A model generated the notes under the pieces. The model was not told the origin of the DNA and did not search any database. It saw nothing but the letters and a program-made list of their open reading frames with translations. From contig DEPR01000084.1 in the NCBI GenBank assembly GCA_002358895.1, forward strand, positions 1,787 to 7,984: a stretch of DNA of 6,198 bases, read 5' to 3'. Origin of the DNA: Ruminococcus sp. UBA3387. Its GTDB lineage: Bacteria > Bacillota > Clostridia > Oscillospirales > Ruminococcaceae. Positions 1 through 5,813 of this stretch are shown in pieces (within the stretch, counting starts at the first letter, position 1; every line of letters starts with the position of its first letter). A program made the translations under genes and the position numbers.

Positions 1-507
1 TGTGCAAGAATGAGAAGAGGTCATCTGTATAAAAATGCACAGGAGCTTGGCTGTAATAAAATCGCTCTGGGGCACCACTTTGACGACGTAATTGAAACAA
101 ATCTTATGAGTATGCTTTATAGTGGGCAGATTCGCACAATGATGCCCAAGCTTCACAGCGAAAATTATGAGGGAATGGAGATTATCCGACCTTTGTATAT
201 GGTAAAAGAGGCAGATATTATCTCCTGGGCTAAGTATAACGGTCTTGAGTTTATCCAGTGTGCCTGTCGTTTTACCGAAAACCGGACAGTGGATGACGAG
301 GGTGTAAGCAACTCAAAAAGGCAGGAAATGAAAGAGCTTATCAGCCGTTTCAGAGAGATAAACCCCTTTATCGAATACAATATTTTCAGAAGTATGCAGA
401 ATGTACAGCTGGAAAAATTGCTTGCTTACAAAGACGGCGACACTTACCACAGCTTCCTTGACGACTATGATAACCCGAACAAGGATATGAAGGCAAGGAG
501 GTCCTGA
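1..507 (+). CDS. ttcA: TtcA-family PP-loop tRNA 2-thiolation protein, 5'-truncated by window edge
   Basis: C-terminal 168 residues of a PP-loop ATPase of the TtcA family, which in characterised members adenylates and thiolates cytidine 32 of tRNA using an Fe-S cluster. The frame is open from base 1 (C-A-R-M-R-R-G), so the ATG at base 10 is internal and the real start lies to the left. The missing N-terminus would hold the SGGxDS ATP-binding loop. Visible hallmarks are CARMRRG (its Cys, visible residue 1, should be the second Cys of the family CxxC pair), IALGHHFDDVIET around residues 22-33, and a late cysteine pair in FIQCACRFT (Cys87 and Cys89), where E. coli TtcA has its third cluster ligand. 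The protein ends normally with TGA at 505-507. Because the N-terminus is unseen, a related sulfur-transfer paralogue with another tRNA target is possible. The family call is firm, the exact nucleoside modified is inferred. Confidence 0.88.
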   Translation, partial: CARMRRGHLYKNAQELGCNKIALGHHFDDVIETNLMSMLYSGQIRTMMPKLHSENYEGMEIIRPLYMVKEADIISWAKYNGLEFIQCACRFTENRTVDDEGVSNSKRQEMKELISRFREINPFIEYNIFRSMQNVQLEKLLAYKDGDTYHSFLDDYDNPNKDMKARRS

Positions 508-517
508 CGCATATTCC

Positions 518-546
518 GTAACACTCCAAATATTTCAGCATATAAT
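518..546 (+). promoter_or_regulatory. Candidate sigma-A promoter for mazF
   Basis: GTAACA (518-523), a 17-nt spacer, then a perfect TATAAT (541-546). The -35 matches TTGACA at 4 of 6 positions. It would give a leader of roughly 90 nt before the mazF start. Against it, a small hairpin with a U-rich tail (568-597) lies downstream and could terminate such a transcript early. Confidence 0.35.
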
Positions 547-567
547 AAAATAACCCTGCACTTAAAA

Positions 568-597
568 GGAAAATTCAGCAAGGCTGATTATTTTTCC
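568..597 (+). terminator. Weak hairpin, possible terminator of the TtcA-family gene or mazF leader structure
   Basis: TCAGC (575-579), loop AAG, GCTGA (583-587), followed by TTATTTTT. Outer GGAAAA (568-573) can also pair with TTTTCC (592-597). The stem is short, but the U-run fits an intrinsic terminator 60-90 nt after the TtcA-family stop codon. Confidence 0.35.
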
Positions 598-632
598 ACT
601 AACGGTTAATAATAGGTGTAAGAAAATAAGAT

Positions 633-637
633 AGGAG
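633..637 (+). promoter_or_regulatory. Ribosome binding site that decides the mazF start
   Basis: AGGAG at 633-637 lies 8 nt before the GTG at 646. The upstream in-frame GTG at 637 overlaps this motif and has no ribosome site of its own, so 646 is preferred. Confidence 0.7.
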
Positions 638-645
638 TGTTCAGG

Positions 646-996
646 GTGACGGTGCATCGAGGCGAAATATATTATGCAGATTTAAGTCCTGTGGTAGGCT
701 CAGAGCAAGGTGGTTTAAGGCCTGTACTTATAGTCCAGAACGATGTTGGCAACAAACATTCCCCCACAGTAATAGCGGCAGCAATCACAAGCCAGCACGA
801 AAAGGCAAAGCTGCCAACACATATCGAGGTGGGAGGAGGAAGCTGTGGTCTTGCAAAAGACTCTATTGTCCTTCTGGAGCAAATTCGTACATTGGACAAA
901 AAACGCCTGAGAGAAAGAATGGGCGAGCTTGACACAAACAGTATGAATGCAGTAAATTCTGCACTTTCAATTTCATTCGGTCTGAATAACCAATAG
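646..996 (+). CDS. mazF: MazF/PemK-type mRNA interferase (EndoA-like toxin)
   Basis: A 116-residue protein of the MazF/PemK family, sequence-specific endoribonucleases that cleave single-stranded mRNA, normally held inactive by an antitoxin. From the GTG at 646 the length equals that of B. subtilis EndoA as I recall it. The N-terminal strand [20 protein letters not shown] carries the family RG(D/E)(I/V)Y signature and conserved loop. Next come RPVLIVQND and [10 protein letters not shown] (with the Thr/Ser typical of the active-site region), then KLPTHIEV and [13 protein letters not shown], the dimer-interface region. A longer form starting at GTG 637 (119 aa) is possible, but the ribosome site argues against it. 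The 138-nt gap upstream is too short for a usual 75-95 residue antitoxin and none follows, so the gene appears as an orphan toxin here. The family is certain; the cut site cannot be read from sequence. Confidence 0.93.
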   Translation: MTVHRGEIYYADLSPVVGSEQGGLRPVLIVQNDVGNKHSPTVIAAAITSQHEKAKLPTHIEVGGGSCGLAKDSIVLLEQIRTLDKKRLRERMGELDTNSMNAVNSALSISFGLNNQ

Positions 997-1001
997 ATAT
1001 A

Positions 1002-1030
1002 ATTAAAGCCACGAGCAACCCTCGTGGCTT
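1002..1030. terminator. Hairpin repeat copy 1, likely intrinsic terminator
   Basis: A 10-bp perfect stem, AAGCCACGAG (1006-1015) and CTCGTGGCTT (1021-1030), with loop CAACC, starting 9 nt after the mazF stop. On the plus strand it is followed by CAGCATTTCT, a poor U-tract. Read on the minus strand it is followed by TTTAATTATAT, which is better. It may therefore serve mainly the transpeptidase transcript. Bases 1002-1030 are repeated exactly at 1136-1164. Confidence 0.65.
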
Positions 1031-1082
1031 CAGCATTTCTAAAGCTGTATAACATCTGTTTCCAATATCACTTGCTATGAAC

Positions 1083-1112
1083 TGTGTAGGGGCTGGCGTC
1101 CCCGACAGCCCG
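1083..1112 (+). repeat. REP-like palindromic element, copy A
   Basis: A 30-nt unit: TGTGTAG (1083-1089), left arm GGGCTGGCG (1090-1098), loop TCCC, right arm CGACAGCCC (1103-1111), final G. Eight of nine stem positions pair, with one G/A mismatch. GTAG sits directly before the stem, as in REP elements. It shares its flanks, length and stem/loop geometry with the copy at 6012-6041 although the upper stem differs. It lies in the mazF/transpeptidase convergent intergenic region. Confidence 0.65.
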
Positions 1113-1135
1113 TTGATTAAGGTTTTGTAAACAAC

Positions 1136-1170
1136 ATTAAAGCCACGAGCAACCCTCGTGGCTTTGTTTT
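1136..1170. terminator. Hairpin repeat copy 2, bidirectional intrinsic terminator
   Basis: An 11-bp stem, AAAGCCACGAG (1139-1149) and CTCGTGGCTTT (1155-1165), loop CAACC, followed on the plus strand by GTTTTTATT. This is a good terminator for mazF. The hairpin also lies 7 nt beyond the transpeptidase stop codon (TAA at 1175-1173), so it can act on the minus strand too, where the tail is TTTAATGTTGTTT. Bases 1136-1164 are identical to 1002-1030. Confidence 0.8.
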
Positions 1171-1172
1171 TA

Positions 1173-2648
1173 TTAATAGTACATTACAACAGGTGTGTCC
1201 ATTTCAACATTTTCATAAATATATTTTGCACCGTTCCAAGGCATATTTATACAGCCGTGAGAACCATTCCATTTGTAAATGTTTCCACCAAAGGAGCCAC
1301 GCCAGCTTGCATCGTGAAGACCTATACCAACTATAGCCACTCTTGTCCAGTAGGAACAGTCGGACTCCCATTCTTCACCGTCCTGGTTAGAACCCTTCAT
1401 TGTGTAATCTCTCTGCTTCTGCCATACCTTGTATACACCCGGAAGTGTTGTTCTTGCCGCAGAAGTTGTCTGACCCGAAACAATGTAGCACTCGTATTTG
1501 AGTTCACCGTCAACATAGTGCCAGAGCTTCTGATTTGAAAGGTCAACCTCAACATAAGTGCTTCCGATGTCGTCCTCAGCAGTTCTTGCTTCCTCCCTGC
1601 CTGTGAACACATAACCCCTGCCACCAACATAATAAACAGGGTCGGTTTTTTCAACATCTTCGCCCTTTTTGATAAGGTCAACAATAAGATCACAGGTCAA
1701 CTGCTGGTCAATCCACCAGCCGTATTTTGCGTCATTACTTGTTGGAACAACAATGTCCCCCTGAATGGTTGCCTTGAATTTTCTCTCTGTGTTGTATGTA
1801 TCATACTTTTCAGCAAGCTCTTCAACATATTTCATCGCCTTGTCAGCGTCAACAGCAACAGTGTTCTTCTTGCTCACCTTAACCATATCCACAAGCCTGT
1901 CTCCTGTGAGAGTCTCGGTTGTGTAGTCAAAATCAAAAGTAATCTTCTGTGTATATGCCTTTTCAAAAACTGCAAGCTCATCAGTAAGGTCATCAGCCGT
2001 AATGGCAGGTGCAATGTAACAATCAGCTTTTACAGCGTCAATGGTCATTACCTCGTCCTGCACCTTCTGAAGGATATATGCCTCCAGCTTCTCATAGTCC
2101 ATCTTGTCGCCCTGAACCTCAGGCTGAATAGCAAAAACATTGTCTGTTTTTGTAATCTTTGCGTTCTGATTTTTTTCCTTGCCCCAGTCGGAAGCCTTCA
2201 GAAGCTTTTTCAGCTTCGCCTCATCAAAAACAGCTTCAATCTTTATATCAAACTTCTTATCCTCGAAAAAGCCCTTGTACCATTGACCCTTGTCAACCTT
2301 GTTGTAGATTTCCTCCACCTTTTCAACCGTGTCATATTTAAAACCGAAATCAGCAACAGGAATTACAATATCTGTTCCGTCACGCTTTGTAATGACAAGC
2401 TCTGTAGCCTCTGAGTTCTGCTCAAAAAGTGTGGTAACTTCGTCTAAAGTCTTGCCACTTACGTTAAAATCATTGATATAAGTGTTGGGCCCGAACTTGT
2501 CGCTGTATTTGTTTTTCCCAAAAAGAAACAGCCCCGTAAAGATACCTGCAATAATCAGCAAAAGGGAAGCTATAATCACGAGAGTAATAATAACTTTTTT
2601 CTTTCTGGTTGTTGTCTTTTCTACTTTTTCAATGGTTTCTACAGCCAT
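1173..2648 (-). CDS. Membrane-anchored L,D-transpeptidase (YkuD domain with peptidoglycan-binding domains)
   Basis: A 491-residue cell-wall enzyme. Residues 1-18 are cytoplasmic and lysine-rich, 19-43 form one membrane helix, and the rest should be outside the cell. Residues of about 60-345 resemble the repeated PG_binding_4 region found in Firmicute L,D-transpeptidases such as Ldt(fm). Residues of about 364-491 are the YkuD catalytic domain, with the signature SHGCINMP (463-470). Cys466 is the expected nucleophile, with His464 in the motif and an upstream His445 in GIGLHDASW. Family members join peptidoglycan stems by 3-3 cross-links, a beta-lactam-tolerant alternative to D,D-transpeptidation, or attach proteins. 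The start is ATG at 2648, with AAGGGGA 11-12 nt upstream, a rather long spacing. It is monocistronic, with its own promoter at 2690-2718, and ends in the twin-hairpin region shared with mazF. No catalytic residue is missing. Confidence 0.93.
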   Translation of the reverse strand: MAVETIEKVEKTTTRKKKVIITLVIIASLLLIIAGIFTGLFLFGKNKYSDKFGPNTYINDFNVSGKTLDEVTTLFEQNSEATELVITKRDGTDIVIPVADFGFKYDTVEKVEEIYNKVDKGQWYKGFFEDKKFDIKIEAVFDEAKLKKLLKASDWGKEKNQNAKITKTDNVFAIQPEVQGDKMDYEKLEAYILQKVQDEVMTIDAVKADCYIAPAITADDLTDELAVFEKAYTQKITFDFDYTTETLTGDRLVDMVKVSKKNTVAVDADKAMKYVEELAEKYDTYNTERKFKATIQGDIVVPTSNDAKYGWWIDQQLTCDLIVDLIKKGEDVEKTDPVYYVGGRGYVFTGREEARTAEDDIGSTYVEVDLSNQKLWHYVDGELKYECYIVSGQTTSAARTTLPGVYKVWQKQRDYTMKGSNQDGEEWESDCSYWTRVAIVGIGLHDASWRGSFGGNIYKWNGSHGCINMPWNGAKYIYENVEMDTPVVMYY

Positions 2649-2689
2649 TTTTACAAAATCCCCTTCTTTTTTTCATAATACCCTCAAGT

Positions 2690-2718
2690 ATTATATCATA
2701 CCAAAATTCCGATTGCAA
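2690..2718 (-). promoter_or_regulatory. Extended -10 promoter of the L,D-transpeptidase gene
   Basis: On the minus strand: TTGCAA (2718-2713), a 17-nt spacer, TATAAT (2695-2690), preceded by TG one base upstream (TGATATAAT), a canonical extended -10. The predicted start falls near 2683, giving a leader of about 35 nt that contains the AAGGGGA ribosome site. Confidence 0.7.
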
Positions 2719-2760
2719 TAGAAAAAAGCAATTTGACATTATTTTTATCCAAATGTAAAT

Positions 2761-2787
2761 AATACGTAACTTAAAAAGCTACGCATT
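2761..2787 (-). terminator. Hairpin terminating the epimerase-PHP-GH5 operon
   Basis: On the minus strand, AATGCGTAGC, a 7-nt loop TTTTTAA, and GTTACGTATT form a 10-bp stem with two G-U pairs, 8 nt after the GH5 stop codon, followed by ATTTACATTT. On the plus strand the two wobble pairs become A/C mismatches, so the fold favours minus-strand RNA. It is A/U-rich with a weak U-tract, so termination may be leaky. Confidence 0.5.
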
Positions 2788-2795
2788 ATATAAAA

Positions 2796-3926
2796 CTATT
2801 TAATTGCTTCCATCATAGCGTCTACAATTTCATCAAAGAACCAGGTAGCAGGAATTTCACCTCTGCTCATAAGTCCGAAATTCTCGCCTGTACCGAAAAT
2901 AGCACCGTTGTCCCACCATATACAAGGAACACCATATTCCTTCGCCATCTTCAGGAAATACTGCACACACTCGATTCTGTCCTCAGTGTTTCTCTTGTTG
3001 AGTGAACCGAATTCACCGATGATAACAGGAACATCTGCAGCAAGGAAAGTGTATTCAAGATTCATAAACAAGCTGTCAATTATTACAGCATCTTTGGTTG
3101 CATCAAACTGATCTGTACCGTTGTTGTCAAGTGCAAATGAATATGGAAGATAAGCGTGAACCGATACAATAATCTTGTCATCATCCTTCGGAAGCTCAAG
3201 TGCCATCATACTTGAAGCGTTTGAAGATGCACCGTATCCTGTAAGCATAAGATGACGCTTGCCATTATTTCCACCTGAGTTTCTTACAGTTTCATAGAAA
3301 GCCTCGGCATAATCATTTACTATAGCCTGAGCCTCAGGTGTACCTGCAGTCCATTCGTTAGATGTGCCTCGGAGACGTGGCTCGTTGAAGCCCTCAAAAA
3401 TCAGATGCTCGTCATACCCCTTGAATTCTTCTGCAATCTGGGACCATAAAGCCTTAATCTGCTTGATATCCTCATCTTTGTTTTCATTTGTAGGGAAATA
3501 CCATTCTTCGTGATGAGTGTTGAGAATAACGAACAGGTCGTTGTTGATGCCATAGTCAACGATTTCTCTTACTCTTGCCATCCATTCAGGGTCAACATTA
3601 TAGTTTTCGTCCATATGACCGTCCCAGGTAACAGGAAGTCTGAGTACGTTAAACCCTGAGTCCTTTAAAAGCTTCATCATATCTTCACGGGTTTTAGGAT
3701 TTCCCCAGGAAGTTTCTGCCGCTAATCCCTCAGCACTTGAAGCGTCAAGGGTATTACCAAGATTCCAGCCGATTTTCATTTCTGATACCAGCTCTTTAGC
3801 TGAAATATCCCTGATTTCCATTATCTTTTCGCCTTTTTCGTTCTCTTTGTTCTTGTTACAGCCTGCAAAACAGCCGATAGCCATAACTGTAGCAAGTGCC
3901 AGAGCCAAAATCTTTTTAATTCTCAC
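2796..3926 (-). CDS. GH5 family glycoside hydrolase lipoprotein (probable endo-beta-1,4-glucanase)
   Basis: A 376-residue secreted glycosidase. Residues 1-23 are a lipoprotein signal: KK near the N-terminus, a hydrophobic core, and Cys at 19 or 23 (FAGC makes Cys23 the likelier lipidated residue). A short Lys/Glu linker follows, then a single GH5 barrel from about residue 36. Family landmarks are GWNLGNTLDAS (53-63), ETSWGNPKT (71-79), the Arg of LRLPVTWDGH (Arg96), NTHHE (136-140), the acid/base Glu182 in FNEPR, HAYLPYSFA (257-265), the nucleophile Glu305 in IGEFGS, and WWDNG (337-341). The pattern most resembles subfamily GH5_4, which cuts cellulose, mixed-linked glucan, xyloglucan or mannan by a retaining mechanism; the substrate is not decidable here. 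There is no carbohydrate-binding module or dockerin, so it is membrane-tethered rather than cellulosomal. The start is GTG with AGAGGGA at 3938-3932. It is last in the operon, 13 nt after the PHP gene. Confidence 0.92.
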   Translation of the reverse strand: MRIKKILALALATVMAIGCFAGCNKNKENEKGEKIMEIRDISAKELVSEMKIGWNLGNTLDASSAEGLAAETSWGNPKTREDMMKLLKDSGFNVLRLPVTWDGHMDENYNVDPEWMARVREIVDYGINNDLFVILNTHHEEWYFPTNENKDEDIKQIKALWSQIAEEFKGYDEHLIFEGFNEPRLRGTSNEWTAGTPEAQAIVNDYAEAFYETVRNSGGNNGKRHLMLTGYGASSNASSMMALELPKDDDKIIVSVHAYLPYSFALDNNGTDQFDATKDAVIIDSLFMNLEYTFLAADVPVIIGEFGSLNKRNTEDRIECVQYFLKMAKEYGVPCIWWDNGAIFGTGENFGLMSRGEIPATWFFDEIVDAMMEAIK

Positions 3927-3931
3927 GTCAA

Positions 3932-3938
3932 TCCCTCT
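3932..3938 (-). promoter_or_regulatory. Ribosome binding site deciding the GTG start of the GH5 gene
   Basis: AGAGGGA lies within the 13-nt gap after the PHP stop codon. Its GAGGG core is 7 nt before the GTG at 3926-3924. The complete lipoprotein signal that follows confirms this non-ATG start. Confidence 0.7.
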
Positions 3939-3939
3939 A

Positions 3940-4617
3940 CTATTCAGGAATAATTAAACTTGAAATTTTTCTGTTCACAACTGCGTCCATATAGTCCTGT
4001 ATGCTTTCCAACGGCTTTTCTGTAACAATACCGCTTATCTTTTCCGATGACAGATGGTGATTATCACTGCCTGCAGTCTTTGGAAGATTATACTGGTCAG
4101 CATACCACTCAGCACGGGTGTTGAAGACATTGTCATAGTTGCCTGCGTTGTACACCTCAACACCGTCCACCCATCTCGGCAGAAGCTTTGTTTCCTTTAT
4201 GTAGTCAGCCTCTCTGAAAGGATGTGCGTGAACAATAATTCCGCCTGCGTCGTGTACACGGTTGATAAATTCGTATACGCTGACATTCATAATGTTGTCG
4301 TTCTGATAAAGCCAGTCAAGCCCTACACCGTATGTAAGCAAATCAGCACCGAAATATGAATATTCGAAACCGAAAAACACTTTAAGTCCGATTTTTTCAC
4401 CCTCAGCCCTGGCGTTTTCATAGCCCTGACAGAACTGTCTTACACGGTCATACCAGTCATAGTAGTTGTGAATAGCACAGCTTCCGTTGAAAAAGTGGTC
4501 TGTAATGATTATTCCGTCATAGCCGAGCTCTTTGTAACGTCTTGCCTGCTCGGAGCCTGAAGCCGTTGCACAACTGCTTCCCTCAGCAGTGTGAATATGA
4601 GTATCATATTTAAACAT
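3940..4617 (-). CDS. PHP-domain metal-dependent phosphoesterase
   Basis: A 225-residue protein of the PHP (polymerase and histidinol phosphatase) superfamily, cytoplasmic because no signal peptide is seen. The metal-site motifs appear in the usual order: DTHIHT (His7, His9), TDHF (Asp40, His41), FFGFEYS (Glu85), VHAHPFR (His130, His132), VDGVEVYN (Glu154) and GSDNHH (Asp185, His187). All expected ligands of a trinuclear centre seem intact, so it should be an active hydrolase of phosphomonoesters or a related phosphate bond. Known relatives act on histidinol phosphate, nucleotides, short RNA or polymerase-linked substrates, and none of these is implied here. Position between an epimerase (12 nt upstream) and a glucanase (13 nt downstream) suggests a sugar phosphate or a regulatory phosphate, but that is inference only. 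Start ATG at 4617 with AAGGTG 8 nt upstream. Confidence 0.88.
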   Translation of the reverse strand: MFKYDTHIHTAEGSSCATASGSEQARRYKELGYDGIIITDHFFNGSCAIHNYYDWYDRVRQFCQGYENARAEGEKIGLKVFFGFEYSYFGADLLTYGVGLDWLYQNDNIMNVSVYEFINRVHDAGGIIVHAHPFREADYIKETKLLPRWVDGVEVYNAGNYDNVFNTRAEWYADQYNLPKTAGSDNHHLSSEKISGIVTEKPLESIQDYMDAVVNRKISSLIIPE

Positions 4618-4629
4618 AGCCTCTGCACC

Positions 4630-5796
4630 TTATTCTATGCCTCTTGAAATTACTTCAAGACACATTCTTCCGTTGTGATAAGGACATTTCCAAGGTCCAA
4701 CAATTTCCTTGTGTTCATAAGCCTCACCGTTGAAACCCACTTCGTTGAACCATTCCGAGCCTTCACGCTTGTCAATGATTTCAGCCTTTATGTATTCCCA
4801 GATTTCCTTTGCAGTTTTAAGGAACTTCTCGTCGCCTGTCTTCTGATAAGCGTTGATAAATCCGACAACAGACTCAGCCTGTACCCACCATACACGCTTT
4901 TTCTCAATGTGCTCCTTATCACGCTCTGTGTTCAAAGCACCGTTTTCATAAGCAAGCTTGAGAATGTTGTTTGAAATTCTGATGTTCATATTCTTGAACT
5001 TTTCAATAAGCTCAGCATCACCGATAGTCTCACAAGCAAGGTCGATAAGCCAGGTTGCCTCAATATCGTGGCCGTATGAATGAATATCACCGATAAGATT
5101 GAGCTGTGTGTCAAAGAACACCTTGAGTGCGTCGTTTTCAGCGTCAAACACCGTGTCAGAAACCTGTGAAAGCAAAAATCTCAGGCGTTCTTCCACCTTT
5201 TCATCTCTTTCAGCCTTGAGAAGCTCAGTGTAAGCCTCAATAAGATGCAGAATTGCGTTCATTGTCTTGTCAGCCATAAGACCGTTTTCAGAAAGAGCAT
5301 CATTTGATGTAAGCTCCCAATCCCTGTTGAACGCCTCCATATAGCCATATTCATCAAGAGTGTTGTTTTCAATGTCGTCAAACAATTTAAAAGCAAGCTC
5401 AAGAGCTTCCCTATCGCCACATGCGTTGTAGTAAGCACTGAGTGCGTAGATTGCAAAAGCAACGTTGTAGGTGTGCTTCATATCGTCAACAGGCTTGCCC
5501 TTATAATCCAGCATCCAGTAAACGCCACCCTTTTCATAGTCGATACTGCAATTTTTCACAAATTCATATGCGTGCTTTGCAAGCTCAAGGCACTTTTCAT
5601 CCTTGAGAACCGAGTAGCACTTTGAATAGAACCAGAGAATACGGGAGTGAAGAATAACACCCTTGTCAGCCTTTTTGTCCAGCTTCAGGTCATATCCCAT
5701 ATAGCCGTAAAAGCCGCCGTTTTCCTCGTCTTTAAGACTGCTCCAGAACGGAATAATATGCTCTGTCAACTCGTTTTTTACTTCCTGAATAAACAT
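4630..5796 (-). CDS. Cellobiose 2-epimerase (AGE superfamily)
   Basis: A 388-residue cytoplasmic (alpha/alpha)6-barrel enzyme (EC 5.1.3.11) that interconverts cellobiose and 4-O-beta-glucosyl-mannose by proton abstraction at C2 of the reducing sugar. It also acts on mannobiose and lactose in characterised members. It matches my memory of the R. albus enzyme closely. The key residues fall at the same numbers: Arg52 (HSRILW), His184 (LHLIEAYTE), His243 and Glu246 with Trp249 (YGHDIEATW), Trp303, Trp304 and Glu308 (VWWVQAE), and His374 (CPYHNGR). The two histidines 243 and 374 are the catalytic base/acid pair. N-acyl-glucosamine 2-epimerase is the main alternative, but DIHSYGHDIEATWL and GPWKCPYHNGRMC are cellobiose-epimerase-like. 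First gene of the operon with the PHP and GH5 genes, start ATG at 5796 with a strong AAAGGAGAG ribosome site. In mannan users its product goes to GH130 phosphorylases; none is in view. Confidence 0.93.
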   Translation of the reverse strand: MFIQEVKNELTEHIIPFWSSLKDEENGGFYGYMGYDLKLDKKADKGVILHSRILWFYSKCYSVLKDEKCLELAKHAYEFVKNCSIDYEKGGVYWMLDYKGKPVDDMKHTYNVAFAIYALSAYYNACGDREALELAFKLFDDIENNTLDEYGYMEAFNRDWELTSNDALSENGLMADKTMNAILHLIEAYTELLKAERDEKVEERLRFLLSQVSDTVFDAENDALKVFFDTQLNLIGDIHSYGHDIEATWLIDLACETIGDAELIEKFKNMNIRISNNILKLAYENGALNTERDKEHIEKKRVWWVQAESVVGFINAYQKTGDEKFLKTAKEIWEYIKAEIIDKREGSEWFNEVGFNGEAYEHKEIVGPWKCPYHNGRMCLEVISRGIE

Positions 5797-5801
5797 AATA
5801 T

Positions 5802-5810
5802 CTCTCCTTT
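5802..5810 (-). promoter_or_regulatory. Strong ribosome binding site of the epimerase gene
   Basis: AAAGGAGAG on the minus strand, 5 nt before the ATG (AGGAG core 7 nt before it), in the 17-nt gap after the transposase stop codon. It is the strongest ribosome site of the three operon genes. Confidence 0.75.
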
Positions 5811-5813
5811 ATA

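Noticed and set aside
637..645. Longer mazF starting at GTG 637
   Set aside because: No ribosome site upstream; the GTG itself overlaps the AGGAG that serves GTG 646, and the 646 start gives the family length.
1002..1164. Two identical 29-nt repeats as a miniature CRISPR or attachment-site pair
   Set aside because: Only two copies, strongly palindromic, placed right after two convergent stop codons and followed by U-tracts: a terminator explains them better.
1158..1538. 126-residue plus-strand open frame
   Set aside because: It lies antisense inside the L,D-transpeptidase catalytic domain, begins in the terminator stem and has no ribosome site or recognisable domain.
4054..4974. Plus-strand open frames antisense to the PHP and epimerase genes (4054-4359, 4675-4974)
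   Set aside because: Both are shadows of clearly conserved minus-strand genes, with no ribosome sites and no protein features.
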